From Taxawa tesnikishii (nom. ined.) (Eukaryota; Ascomycota; Dothideomycetes; Dothideales), in NCBI GenBank assembly GCA_030247885.1, contig JAPDRO010000017.1, positions 496,001 to 560,000 of the forward strand: a stretch of DNA of 64,000 nt, read 5' to 3'. Shown piece after piece: positions 11,032 through 22,059 of this stretch. The position numbers and the translations under genes were made by a program. A model generated the notes under the pieces. It searched no databases. It was not told where the DNA came from and saw nothing but the letters and a program-made list of their open reading frames with translations. Positions within the stretch are counted from its first letter, which is position 1. Each line of letters starts with the position of its first letter.

Positions 11032-11432
11032 GATGGATGGATGGGACACGGATCTTCTGTGGTTAATGAAGAGTGTTACAGGACTATGTGGGTTTGGGAG
11101 CTGTGGACGTCTTTGGTAGAGTCCGATGGACGGGGAATTGCAGGAGACGGATTTGTTGGAACTGCTGAGAAGCAAAGAATTACTTATACGGCTCAAATGA
11201 AGCTGCGATGGGCGCATGCTCTGGTTACAATCAGACGTTTTTCACTCGTCTGAGGTGACGTTGAATGTGTGTACGGCAGGCGGGGATGACTTCTCAACGC
11301 CAAGAGCACTGACAAACCAAACATTACTAGAAGCCGTCTATAGTTTGTCTTCATGTCATCACAAGAAGTTTGTTTGTTTGACTAGAGAATACATTGAGAT
11401 CTTGCTTTGATAATCCGCGATATAATTTACGT

Positions 11433-12885
11433 TCATGAAATCTGGCTGGAGCGATTGCATCCAGGCAACACAGAGCTCCGCCGCCTCGGCCTGTCGCCAG
11501 GAGTGGTGGGAGCAGCGTGGATAGTAACAATAGAGGACCTTGTGAATCGAATGACTTCTTCAAAGGGTCTTCCGTCCAAGGTAATCATGCTGACACCACG
11601 CTTTGCTGCAGGTTTCTTCTGCTGCTGTACTATGGCCGGAGCTTCGAAAATCGACAAAGGAGGCGTCTGCGTCCGTTGAGATGAATTGGCAGACTCAATT
11701 CTGAAGGCACCGGCAACTCTTTCAAATGCTTCAATATATCTCTTCCGGAAGGCGGGTGTTGTTCCCCATATCAAAAATGCGAAGAGATTGGCAGTTGGTG
11801 CTGGTATGTTCACAGTGGCACCGATAATGGCTCCAGAAGTTGAAAAATCCGGGCTTGGGAGTCGTCCAATCCTACGTGCATCGTTGTAGCGAAAGACCTT
11901 GTAGCCTATCCATGCACACGAGCAGCCTCTGTTACCGGACGTCAGCATACGTTGTGACACGCTTGGTTCCACGCTTGCTTACAGTGCACATCCAAATATG
12001 AGGAAGATACGAAACATGAGCCAGCGGTCTGTCTTCGCATGGTTTGTTGAGACCGCAAATTCATTGTCTCCATTGCTGCCCACTTCTTGTCGGGCTTGCC
12101 GATAGCGGTGCAGTATAAGTATCACGCATGCTGTGGGCGCGCAGAGTCCAATAAATACTGCACTCGGTCAGCAGATGCAAGTATTGTCATAGGGAGAGAG
12201 ATTACTGCTGGGACAAGTGAGGATGATCTGGGCAGTCAAGCTTCTCTCAAAAGCAGGGATCTGGGTGACGCCCGTCACGAGTGCAGGGACAAGGAGCGTG
12301 AAAAGTTTGCCAGCCAGATCCAATTTGGCCAATGTCGCACAAGACTGCCAGTCCACAGTCAACCTCCTGTGAAATATGGTGTTGAAAAGGGATATCGACC
12401 TTTTCAATAGTTAGAGATCTATGGATGACAACGTGAAAGCACGGGTCTGCAAACTTACCAGAGGCCAAGGCCCAAAACAATGACGTTGAACGTGTAATAC
12501 ACGCAATACTGTAGAGCAGAGTTGGCTCCTAGACTAAGAGTGCCAAAGGCAAGACCTGGATACTGAAGGGCAAGCTTCCCAACTATCCATTGGTCTGTCC
12601 GTGACTGGTTCCAATGTAGTGCGTAGTTGATCTCGAAGGCCGCACTGAAGAGGCTTCCAAGCGTGGCTGCGACCGCTATGATCATGACATCTATGTCAAG
12701 TTTAGCAAGCGGACTCATTCCAGCCCTAGAAGCATAGAAAACTCACAGGAGAATCCTTCATGGCTGGTGGCCAGCATGTACACCAGCACAAGGCCGAAGA
12801 GGAGGCATAACAGGGTGTACAAGAACACCGCAATGCATACTGCAAGTGCTCCATGTGGAATGACACCTTCGAGATCGAAAGCCAT
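11433..12885 (-). CDS. Seven-transmembrane, GPCR-like protein
   Basis: Five exons (12885-12747, 12690-12459, 12399-12206, 12157-11983, 11928-11433) with canonical, phase-consistent junctions give an unbroken 411-residue protein. Seven hydrophobic segments are visible: near the N-terminus (ALAVCIAVFLYTLLCLLFGL), then VMIIAVAATLGSLFSAAFEI, SALQYCVYYTFNVIVLGLGL, LAGKLFTLLVPALVTGV, FIGLCAPTACVILIL, RIFLIFGCALGCSCAWIGY, and SGAIIGATVNIPAP...LFAFLIWG. The ~130-residue C-terminal tail is hydrophilic with Ser/Thr and basic patches. This topology fits a fungal G-protein-coupled receptor or other seven-TM sensor, but I do not recognise a named class and cannot assign a ligand. Confidence 0.75.
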
Positions 12886-13785
12886 ATATCAAGCGGCAGA
12901 TTCTGGAGCCCTCAGATTCCCATGACAGTTCCCAGAGGTGAGAGAGTTTCTGGACGGGTGAGCGTTGCACAGCAGGGAAGAGGGGACGATGGAGGCAGGG
13001 CGACCGCACGTACGTATAGGCGTCACTGACGGTCGATCATCTGGTCTTGAGGGCGCTCCGAGATGGCTATTGAGAAATAACGGGCGAGGATCCATCCAAC
13101 GTTAGAAGCGTTGCGTCTACCGTTTCGGGCGGTGCTGAAGGACGTCTAGAAGCTCTCTTGCAGGATTCGGATGACAGATCCCGAGTCTATACGTCGTCCC
13201 ATCCTCAGATGTGTTTGATCGTGTTTCTGTACGGGTTCGAAACCCCATTGTTCGGAAGAAGATATAGAAAGGGTAGCCGCATGGACAATAACAGAATTTG
13301 GAGGATTGCCTGCCAAGTCAAGCCAAGCCAAGCGATACTAAACATAAGCATACAGAAGGCAGGCGTTCACTTGTCCTGAAGCATGTTAGCTCCACTAGGA
13401 CCGTTGCCAAACACTGCTCCCTTCGTTCTACGGCGCAGGAAGACTATCCTGCAGAGAATCAGGGTCTTCCCTTGGTGGTAGTCTACGTTGATCTATCCTT
13501 GGTATACACACGTCCCTCTCGGCTGGTGAGACACAGGATCTCGATCATAACGTCACGATAATGCAAAACGGAGCAAGCGGAGTTCAGGCGCACGTGTAAT
13601 TTCGTTGAGTCGCAGTCAGGGATCAAATCCTTGTGTAAGCCACTTTGAACGTGGTGGAACAGACTGAGCAACGATGTCGAGAAGAACGGAGTATTTTGCT
13701 ACATCCTCCACCTTGCCATGAAACAGAAAAGGCGCCATGAAACTTATTCATGCCGTTCCATGAAATCCCACTGCCAGCAAGCTGA
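12886..13785. other. Intergenic
   Basis: 900 bp holding the promoter of the seven-TM gene and the 3' flank of the zinc transporter. No repeat, RNA gene or convincing reading frame seen. Confidence 0.4.
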
Positions 13786-16636
13786 CTAACCCACCTTCAC
13801 CCCATTTCCGCACCAGCACCTGACTTCTCCCTCTCTTTCGACCTGAACTACCATTTCCATGTTGCGCTCCGCGAAGAACTCCAATACCCGGGCCCTGACG
13901 TCCTCCATGTCCGCTGCACGACCGGCAATGATGTGAATCACGCCCATGATCTTCTGCCCTTGCCCCGGCTCATCACCGCCATGAGAATGTCCATGGTGGT
14001 GATGGGCATGCGCGTCGGCTTCGCCCTCCTCACTGATCCAGAATCGCGGCACAGCATATCCCACAACGCCGCGCAGAGTGTGGAGCTCTTGCAGTGCATC
14101 CTTGAGGCCGTACTCCAGTTCGTCAGGAATGACGAGGAGCAGTTTTGCCGCTGTCCCGGACGAGTGGAACTGCAGCGGCGAAGATGAGTGCGGCAATCAG
14201 TATGGTTGCGAGAGGGTCCCAGAGATACCAAGGCTGCCACAGAGTAAGCATGGTGGATAGAATGACGGCCAAAGAACCGCCTGCGTCAGCGGCGATGTGC
14301 AAGTAGATTCCATGCATATTCTCGTTTCCATGATGACTGTGTTGATGGCTGTTATTGTGCGAGCCGTGAGCATGGTGAAGAGAGTCGTTTATGCCATGAG
14401 TGTGATCATGGTCATGGTCATGGTCATGCGCATGAGCGTGAGCATGGGCATGAGCGCGGCCATGCGAATGGGAATGGGAGTGATCATGCCCGTGTCCATG
14501 CCCGTGGCTGTGATCATGTCCAGCATGAGCGTGGCCAAACGCGAGCAATCCGACCATGTTGACTGCAAGACCGGCTGTGCTTACGACGAGCAGTTCTTGA
14601 ACACGACGCAGTTCTTTGCCTTCCATGATGCTTTCAATCGCTGACCAGACAAACTCAACACTGACAAGCCTGCGACAAATGTTAGCGAATTGGAGGAGGC
14701 CGAGAGACAGGACTACCCACATCAGAAATATGCCATTGCCAAAACCGGCAAGGGTGTTAAGCTTGCCCCAACCGTATGGTTTGTCAGGGCTTGTAGGCCA
14801 CTTACTGGCGACTGCGGCACCCAAACCAACAACGAGTGCAAGACAGTCGAAGAACATATGCACAGTGTCGCTGAGTAAGCCAAGAGAGCCGCTGACGTAT
14901 CCGTAAAAGCCTTGTACGAGCATGAATGCAAAATTGAGACTATTCGAACCACTCATCAGCATACATCCTGATTCATGCGGGTGTGTAACCCTACCAGGTG
15001 AAGTAAGCAATTCTTCGCGAGTCTTTCTCGCAGAGAATGCCATGAAAGAGAGAACCAGGCTCGACCCGAGCCAACAAAAAGGCAGTAACGAAGGATACAT
15101 CACCATGAGTCTCGTGGTGGTGATGCTCATGTCCAGTATGAGCATGACCGTTTTCGTCGTGTTCGTGATGTGTATGTCCAGAAGGGGAAGAAGTGTCGTA
15201 AGAAGCGCCAATGAAGGAAAGCATCGAAAGCGCGCCATTAGACACTGAGCCGGGCCAGATGTCAGGTGAAAACAGAAATGAAGATCCTGCAGTGACAAGA
15301 CAACCAAGAAGAAGCCCAGCCTTGTGCTGAGTTCGAAGCGCATAAGGGTGCGCGAATAACAAAAGAAAAGCTGTTGCTGCCATGGAGAGAGTTGAGAGGG
15401 TAATGGAGAATGGCGAAACAGGGGAGCAGTAGCCAGAAAGACGGACATGCCAATTGTGGAGGCGAACAGCAACAAGCCAGCGAGAATGGTGATAGAGATG
15501 TCGAGGGGAGTCGCAAGCAGAGGTGACACTGCACTTGGATTCAACATGCGTGTCATTGCTTGGCCCCATGTCGAATCGCCGGAAGATGCTGCTTTAGGTC
15601 CCGGGCTGAAGGTTGCGGCCCTTATGGGAAATGGTGGCTGCAGCAATGAGAACGACACTGCTAGCGCCAAATAGCCGAGCATGAGGTTTGCAGAATCCGC
15701 ATAGATGGTCAATCCGGACAGGTCTGCAATTGCGCATAGAGCCATAACAGTAATTGTTGCTCGCTTTGAGGCTAGGGTCTGTCCTAGGCTCCGCGCATTG
15801 GAGCAGATCAACCCAGAAGCGACAGCGGTGAGCAGCAGGAGGCCTGTCCTCATCCCACCTAGCTGCAGAGCAGCGTAGTAGGGAGTCCTACACCCGAAGA
15901 GCTGCGTATCATTTTGGTAAGAGAACTGAGTGTGAAAAGGCCGTTGTGTTCGTGTGGTCCTACGTTTGAGTTCTTCCTACGATCCAGCACACGCTCGGAC
16001 GATCGTGCCTTGGCCAGAATGCCCACTAGCAGGAGTGTTCCAGAGGTCAAAGTGCATGCTTGCACCATGCTAGAGCCTCTGGCGGGAGTTGTCATGCTCA
16101 ATGCCTCATCAACACCAGATACAGCTTTCTGGAGGCGCGCATACGCTGAGAGGGGAGGAAACGGATCGTCGGCGTCTGAAGAGGAAGAATAGGCGATAGA
16201 GGCGAGAAGGTAAGGTAGGGGTAGGAGGAGGCCTGTAAGAGCCTCAGGGAGAGAGAACCACGAGCTGGAACGCCGGTCAGCTATATCAAGCAGACATGGA
16301 AGTGTCCCTCTTACTAGTCCTTGTTGGACTTCGCGCTCACCGGCGTGTGGCTGTGAAGGCGCTTGACTGCAGGACGACCAAGGTCTGACTCTCCTCTAAG
16401 GCGACCCTTCATTGGGAGTTTCTTGGAGTGCGAATGCGGATGCGGATGCGGATGCGGATGCGGATGCGAATGAGTGTGGCCACTGTTCTGCAATCCGTTG
16501 AGGTCGAAGTGGTCATGGTCTTCGAGATTGGGGAGAACAGGCCATTGGAAGAGATCTGGCCGTTCCGGTCTGGGAAGGCATGATGGGAGTGCATGTGGTC
16601 GCCCGCAGCTCCGGGTAGAGAGTAGGCGGAAGCCAT
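13786..16636 (-). CDS. MSC2: MSC2/ZnT5-like cation diffusion facilitator (zinc transporter)
   Basis: Zinc transporter of the ER/Golgi; MSC2 works with ZRG17 in yeast. The C-terminal half holds the CDF core (FVQ-like FMLVQGFYGYVSGSLGLLSDTVHMFFDC, with the HxxxD metal site in LSDTVHMFFD; later HIAADAGGS) and a C-terminal cytoplasmic domain (LLLVIPDELEYGLKDALQEL). His-rich loops occur at the N-terminus (HTHSHPHPHPHPHPHSHS), mid-protein (HHEHDENGHAHTGHEHHHH) and between core helices. Exons around SWFSLPEALTGLLLP, EKDSRRIAYFTC|LNFAF and GIFLM|LVSVEF join with normal GT...AG introns. Apparent one-base frame changes lie near G4 16530-16533, G3 15882-15884, G4 15421-15424 (each a lost base) and T4 14144-14147 (an extra base). 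Start chosen at 16636 (MASAYSLPGAAG). Identity is strong; the exact model is provisional. Confidence 0.87.
16436..16472. repeat. In-gene hexanucleotide repeat (GCGGAT)n coding for His-Pro
   Basis: About six copies of a six-base unit on the plus strand encode alternating His-Pro at the N-terminus of the MSC2-like protein on the minus strand. Being a multiple of three it can change length without breaking the frame. Confidence 0.85.
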
Positions 16637-16925
16637 GAGACAGCAAGGCAATCAGTGCAACCAGTGCACTCAGTGCACTCAGTGCAATCGGTGGAGAGAG
16701 GAAGACGCGCCTACCACGTCAAGGAAGTTTGGCTCGGGGTAGCACGTTCCATGTCCAGCAGTAGCACTTTCCTATACCGCAAGCAAGAGCAAGCAAGATG
16801 CTGCGATCCGAAACGGGTAGCAGTAGTGGAGAGCAATAGTGGAGCAGCAGCGGAGCAGCACCAGAGCAGTGGTATAGGAGCGGACCGAGCTATTTGCGTA
16901 TCAGGTGGACAGATAAAGAGGTGGT

Positions 16926-16964
<39 letters not shown>

Positions 16965-17311
16965 ATGTATAGGGGTTCCTGCCAAAGCCTGCTGAAAGCA
17001 CCCTCGTTTCAGATTTCCCCTAGGAGATCGGCTTCAAGGTTGCCCCAAGGGTCAACGCAGCACATGCAGCTAGTGAGCCACTCCCGCGCGGCGCCAATGC
17101 ACAATGCATAATGCGCAATGCACACGATGCACAATGCGCGGCACAGAACAGCGCGTCGATCGTGCAGCTTGCGTCATATGAGGCTGTTCCATGGTTTTGG
17201 AAGGAAGCCTGCTAAAGCTCGCTGAAGCACGCTGTATACCGTGTTCATTCCTGCCCCACCCCAAATCCTCTGGTCGTCCCTCTTTGTCCCTCGCAAAGAC
17301 GCTCACGAACA
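16637..17311. other. Repeat-rich divergent promoter of MSC2 and ALG1
   Basis: Contains a 10-base tandem unit (ACTCAGTGCA-like, about four copies, 16648-16690), CAG/AGC-rich stretches at 16780-16875, a (GT)n tract (listed separately), and a degenerate AATGCACAATGC repeat at 17094-17142. No gene seen. Confidence 0.6.
16927..16963. repeat. (GT)n microsatellite, about 18 units
   Basis: Uninterrupted GT dinucleotides in the shared upstream region of MSC2 and ALG1, about 350 bases before the ALG1 start. Confidence 0.95.
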
Positions 17312-19684
17312 ATGGTTCAGTCCTGGCTGAAGCTCCTTTGGGAATTCGCCCTGGCGATTGCCGTCCTTGCGTCCACGGCTTTCACCATTACAATCCTCAC
17401 TCTGCCCTCATCATACACCCCATATCAACAAGATCTCATTGAGGAAGACAACTTCTCCGAAGAAGACAAGAAGAACGCTGAATCTGGCTATGCCTACTTC
17501 AATAAGCACCGCGGAACTAACAAATCCCTCAAACTCGATGTCTCCGTTCAGGTCGTCGTCTTGGGCGACATTGGCCGCAGTCCTCGCATGCAGTATCACG
17601 CGACCAGCATAGCTGCCCACGGAGGTCGTGTCCACCTCGTTGGCTACGTCGATTCAGAGATCCTGCCAGAGATCCGTGCAAACCGACTTATCGATATCGT
17701 TCCCATCAAGCCCATCCCGGAGAAATTGCGAACCAGCAGCAAAGCCATGTTCCCTCTGATCGCCCCACTCAAGGTTCTCTTCCAGACCTGGTCTTTGTAC
17801 CACGCCTTGGGCTACAGGACGAAGCCCACCAAATGGATGCTGGTACAGAACCCGCCCTCCATCCCGACGTTGCTGGTGGCACAGGTAATCTGCTACTTCC
17901 GAAACACCCGTCTCATCATCGACTGGCACAACTTTGGCTACACCATCTTAGCACTGAAACTCGGAGACAGCCATCCGCTTGTTAAGCTGTCCGAGTGGTA
18001 CGAGCGTCTTGTTGCAGGCTTCGCTGGCGCACATTTCACCGTCACGAATGCTATGGCACGTGTGCTTAAGCAAAAGTACGGCATTGAAGCACTGCCACTC
18101 CACGATCGACCAGCCAAACAGTTCCAACCGCTTTCAGTCGCCCAACGCTCCGATTTCCTTCACAGGTGCCCAGAGACGGCCCATCATGCCGACAAGATCA
18201 TGAAGAAGCATTGGCGTCTGGTAGTGAGCTCAACTTCCTGGACCGCGGACGAAGACTTCTCCATCCTGTTGGATGCGCTTGTGGCTTACTCTGCAACTGT
18301 TGCCTGGGATACGAAGAAATACCCCAAAATTCTTGCCATCATCACCGGCAAAGGGCCGTTGAAGCATTACTACATGAATCAGATCGAGAAGCTGAACAAG
18401 CGGAAGAAGCTGAGCAACGCTATCGTGAAGACTGCGTGGCTGAGCCCCGAGGACTATGCGACTCTACTCGGCGCTGCAGATCTTGGTGTCAGTCTGCACA
18501 CTTCTTCTTCAGGCGTAGATCTGCCGATGAAGGTCGTTGACATGTTCGGCACTGGATTGCCGGTCGTCGGATACGAAAAGTTTGAAGCATGGCCTGAACT
18601 GGTCAAGGAGAACGTTAACGGACGCGGCTTCATCAAGGCTGATAAGCTCGAGAGCCTGCTCGAGGAACTCTTTGGGCACCATGGAAGACAGCTGGATCGA
18701 CTACGGCAAGGCGCTATGAAGGAATGCGATCGGAGGTGGGATGACGAATGGTATCCTGTTGCTGGCAGGGTCTTCCAATTCAAGTCCGACGATAAAGAGC
18801 TTCGTGCCGCGCCTGACGTCTCCGCCAAACAAGCCATATCTGACGGAGTCATATCGGCCAGGCCGCCATCACCCTCAGCAACATCTACACGATCTAGTTC
18901 CAACGAGTCTGCGTCTCCGGACCTAGGACCCAAAGTGAAGCTTCGTGGCGACTTAGGTCCAAATGACCCTCGGAGACCTAGCGTCTCATTACCTCGAAGG
19001 CCCTCCATCCCGCCATCTCCATCGCGGCCTGCGGTTGAGGATCCCGCATTGGCCTCCGCGCCACAAAGGTCTTCGACTCCACCTCGACCTCGTTCCGCTG
19101 CTGAAGAGCGCGAGTTCACATCGCCAGCAACACCGGAGCCAGCAATACCCGCGAAGCTTCCTGGAGATCTAGGCCCAAGGGATCCACGTAGACCATCTAT
19201 TTCGTACGGGCGTGGATCACCAAAAGCTCCTTCGGTTCCTCCTTCTCCAGCTGGAGCTGAGCGCGCGGGAGGGGTAGGGGTAGGTGTATCTCATGCAACC
19301 GGTGAAAGTAAGCTACCTCTTTTCCTACAAAAGGCCGTTCCAACCAAAATTGAGGAAGCCCTACCGAACTCAATCCACGATACCAGTCGTCATGTTGACG
19401 ACGGCGAATCCAACAACCGGTGGACAACGGATGAGTCCGACGCTTTAACGCCCGGTCTTCCGAGGTCTAGTGTGGAATACGTGCCACGTGCGAGCTTAGA
19501 TAAACCGCTTCCTGTGCCCGGAGAAGACAAGCCTCTTCCACCACCGAGCATTGACAAGTCTCTGCCTGTGACACCAACGGAAACGCCGGCCGCTGTGGAG
19601 GATGGTCCGCCTGTGTTGCCGCCCATCCCGACATCCGGAAACGCGGGAGGCACATTCTTGAACTACGACCACTTGAGAGCGTGA
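17312..19684 (+). CDS. ALG1: Chitobiosyldiphosphodolichol beta-1,4-mannosyltransferase ALG1, with long Pro-rich tail
   Basis: Adds the first mannose to the dolichol-linked N-glycan precursor on the cytosolic ER face. The N-terminal hydrophobic anchor (FALAIAVLASTAFTITIL, residues 12-29) and GT33 features are clear: VVVLGDIGRSPRMQYHA near residue 82, IDWHNFGYTILAL near 204, and the donor-site SSSGVDLPMKVVDMFG near 397. Intronless, 790 residues. Yeast ALG1 is about 450 residues, so the enzyme should end near residue 495. The remaining ~295 residues are low-complexity and Pro/Ser-rich, with a repeated GDLGPxDPRRPS unit (around residues 546-557 and 618-629) and a KPLPxP cluster near 730-760 resembling SH3 ligands. 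The tail is in the same open frame, with no sign of a separate gene. Enzyme identity is firm; tail function unknown. Confidence 0.93.
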   Translation: MVQSWLKLLWEFALAIAVLASTAFTITILTLPSSYTPYQQDLIEEDNFSEEDKKNAESGYAYFNKHRGTNKSLKLDVSVQVVVLGDIGRSPRMQYHATSIAAHGGRVHLVGYVDSEILPEIRANRLIDIVPIKPIPEKLRTSSKAMFPLIAPLKVLFQTWSLYHALGYRTKPTKWMLVQNPPSIPTLLVAQVICYFRNTRLIIDWHNFGYTILALKLGDSHPLVKLSEWYERLVAGFAGAHFTVTNAMARVLKQKYGIEALPLHDRPAKQFQPLSVAQRSDFLHRCPETAHHADKIMKKHWRLVVSSTSWTADEDFSILLDALVAYSATVAWDTKKYPKILAIITGKGPLKHYYMNQIEKLNKRKKLSNAIVKTAWLSPEDYATLLGAADLGVSLHTSSSGVDLPMKVVDMFGTGLPVVGYEKFEAWPELVKENVNGRGFIKADKLESLLEELFGHHGRQLDRLRQGAMKECDRRWDDEWYPVAGRVFQFKSDDKELRAAPDVSAKQAISDGVISARPPSPSATSTRSSSNESASPDLGPKVKLRGDLGPNDPRRPSVSLPRRPSIPPSPSRPAVEDPALASAPQRSSTPPRPRSAAEEREFTSPATPEPAIPAKLPGDLGPRDPRRPSISYGRGSPKAPSVPPSPAGAERAGGVGVGVSHATGESKLPLFLQKAVPTKIEEALPNSIHDTSRHVDDGESNNRWTTDESDALTPGLPRSSVEYVPRASLDKPLPVPGEDKPLPPPSIDKSLPVTPTETPAAVEDGPPVLPPIPTSGNAGGTFLNYDHLRA

Positions 19685-19871
19685 ACAACCCTACGCCTTT
19701 TAGTGGAGCTTTTTAAAGGAAGTACAGGTTCGAGGCGAGATGAAGCCAGAAGGTCGGTCTCGGAGTCACATTCGAAATCGCAGGTAGACTGAATGATACA
19801 GATGCGCATCAGCACGATATTGTAGTGAAAATTTTACATCCATGATAACATCACCAAAGTTTGATCCACGC

Positions 19872-21729
19872 TCAGAGCATAGCCTTTTCCTTCACCGCAT
19901 CCCTAACAATGACTCCCTTCTCAGCACCCCTTGCCTTGTCTCTCAACATCCTTCTCAAAATTTTTCCACTCGCGCTCTTGGGGATGGCATCTATGAATTC
20001 AACCTCCTTGACATGCTTGTGCCGCACCTTCTTCTCGCGCACGTACTTCAACAACTCTCTGCCCACATCCTCCGACTGCTCCGTTCCAGGTTTGACGACG
20101 ACATACGCCTTCGGCAACTCGCCTGCATAGTCGTCGCGTATGCCCAATACGGCGACATCTTCGACCTTGTCATGGCCCAAGAGCAAGTCTTCCAGTTCTG
20201 CCGGCGCCACGCCGATGCCTTTGACCTTGATCATCTCCTTTATCCGGTCCAGAATCGTTATCAAGCCCTTGTGGTCAATGCTGCCTTGGTCACCGGTGTG
20301 CAAGAACCCGTCCTCGTCGAACGTCTCCCGCGTCGCTTTCTCGTTGTTCAGATACCCCATGACAATCTGTGGTCCCTTTGCGAGAATCTCGCCCGGCTCG
20401 CCCACACCAGCTTCGGTCCCATCTTCCTTGACGATCTTGACGGTAGTCGAGGCGCAAATGGTGCCAACAGCGTGTGCGTACTTGTAGTCGTAGAACTCTG
20501 GCGGATGCGCAGTGATACAGCTGCAGGATTCCGTCATTCCGTAGCCCTGCTTGAACCCCGTCTGCGGAAACTTCTTCTGCAGGAGATGTAGGATCTCCTC
20601 ACTCAGCGGCGCCGCGCCGGAAGAGAAGCGACGCAGGAAGGAGAGGTCGTAAGAGTCTACGATCGGGTCCCGGACCAGTCGGATCAGGATCGGTGGAACC
20701 AGGAGAAGTTCGCGGATCTGGTACTCGACAACGGTGTCGAGCATGGACTTCATGGTGAAGGAGGGGAGCATGATCACCTCGGCATTGATGAGAGCAGGGA
20801 GATGGAGGCCGTGTACCAGACCGGTGATGTGGAATAGGGGAAGAACGGCGAGGACGCGCTTGAGGTCGGGAGGTGTGATCTGGCGGACCTGAAGGCATTG
20901 AGCTATCACATTCTGGTGGGCTATCATGACCTGTACCGCATTCTCGTCAGCAGGAAGGCAGCTACGAAAGCAGAATGACGTCGAACATACAGCTTTTGGA
21001 AGACCGGTGGTGCCCGACGAGAAGCTGAGGAAGCCGCAGACATCCTTGTTCTTCTTCCCCGGTGGAATTTTGAAAGCTGGGGTTTGGCCGTCTTCACCGT
21101 AGCTTCTACCAATCTCGACGAGCTCTTTGATCGTTGTGTATCCCTTCAGCTCGCCTTCGAGGAGGAACAGGTTCTCTTTCGGAATGCCTGCCTCCTTTGC
21201 TGCTGCTGTCGCCACATCCATCGAGGCGGGGTGGGTCATAAGGAATTTAGCTTGCGCGGTCTTGAGCGCATAGCTCATCTCTTCAACGTTGTATGCTGGC
21301 GATGCCCCAGATACTTTGCCACCTAGTGCAAACGGTAAGCACCATGTCCGTCTGGAACGAGCACGCCGGTGTACGCACCAGCTCGTAACGTTCCAAGCAT
21401 TGCTACGGGATACCATATCGTGTTTTGGCTGAACAGTGCGACTGTATCTCCCTCCTTCAGGCCGTATCTCTTGACTAGTGCGGTAGACAGGTAGGTGGTA
21501 ACATCCTTGACCTGCTTCCAACTGAGGCGCTCCTTTGTGATAGCATTGACGTAGCCGCCAAGTTGCGATTCGGGATTGTTGTGTAGAGGAGAGTATTTGG
21601 GAGAAGTGAACAACCAGTCCCAAACTGTGATATCGGTGGGCACTATGGAAGAATCAACGCTGCAGATCTACAGGGAAGAGAAGGGCAGGGCGTACGTTCG
21701 ATATCCGGCTGCAGTGACTTGAACGGCAT
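19872..21729 (-). CDS. 4-coumarate--CoA ligase-like acyl-CoA synthetase
   Basis: ANL-superfamily enzyme that activates a carboxylic acid with ATP and CoA. Four exons (21729-21696, 21642-21379, 21322-20991, 20930-19872) with GT...AG introns give an unbroken 562-residue protein, normal for the family. Visible motifs: the AMP-binding loop FSSGTTGLPKAV, GYGMTESCSCIT, FLHTGDQGSID, DRIKEMIKVKG and the C-terminal catalytic lysine region PKSASGKILRR. It starts MPFKSLQPDIELPTD, a common opening for fungal 4CL-like ligases. The C-terminus ends KEKAML, which is not a classical peroxisomal SKL signal. It is divergent with the 3-hydroxyacyl-CoA dehydrogenase 330 bp away, suggesting co-regulation. The substrate (phenylpropenoic or fatty acid) cannot be told from sequence. 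Confidence 0.92.
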
Positions 21730-22059
21730 TCTGGTTCAGCCACGAGCTTGGTTGTAGGACAAGTTCCCGGAGATGATCAGAGATCCGTTCTGGAGTGAGG
21801 CGCAACACGAGCACCAGGAGCAGTAGCTATGCGGCCATCTTAAATCACGAACCGTAGCGGCACACGCATCATGCCGATCGTGCCGACCCCTCCTCCACTC
21901 GCAGCTGCTGGCCTCCATGTCCCTCGGCCATGGAAGCGAACCGTTGACAACGGTGTGGGGATGCGGGGAAATGGGAAAGGGGAAAGGCGAAAGGGGAAAG
22001 GCGAAAGAAGCTCAGGCCAGGTCCCATATCTCTCTTCGCACGCCAACTCTGTTCCCACC
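21730..22059. promoter_or_regulatory. Shared divergent promoter of acyl-CoA ligase and 3-hydroxyacyl-CoA dehydrogenase
   Basis: 330 bp between two divergent start codons whose products would act on CoA esters. It contains a purine-rich imperfect repeat (GGAAAGG(C)GAAAGG units, 21975-22008). No binding site can be named with confidence. Confidence 0.5.

Noticed and set aside
10393-11253. Long plus-strand reading frame (286 codons) opposite the CinA gene
   Set aside because: It is antisense to a clear CinA domain, is rich in Arg and Gly as expected for a shadow frame, and has no motif.
13225-13250. GGGTTCGAAACCCC resembling a tRNA T-arm
   Set aside because: No acceptor stem, D-arm or anticodon arm can be folded around it on either strand.
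19872-19890. AML at the C-terminus of the CoA ligase as a peroxisomal signal
   Set aside because: The middle residue should be basic (K/R/H); Met makes a classical PTS1 unlikely.
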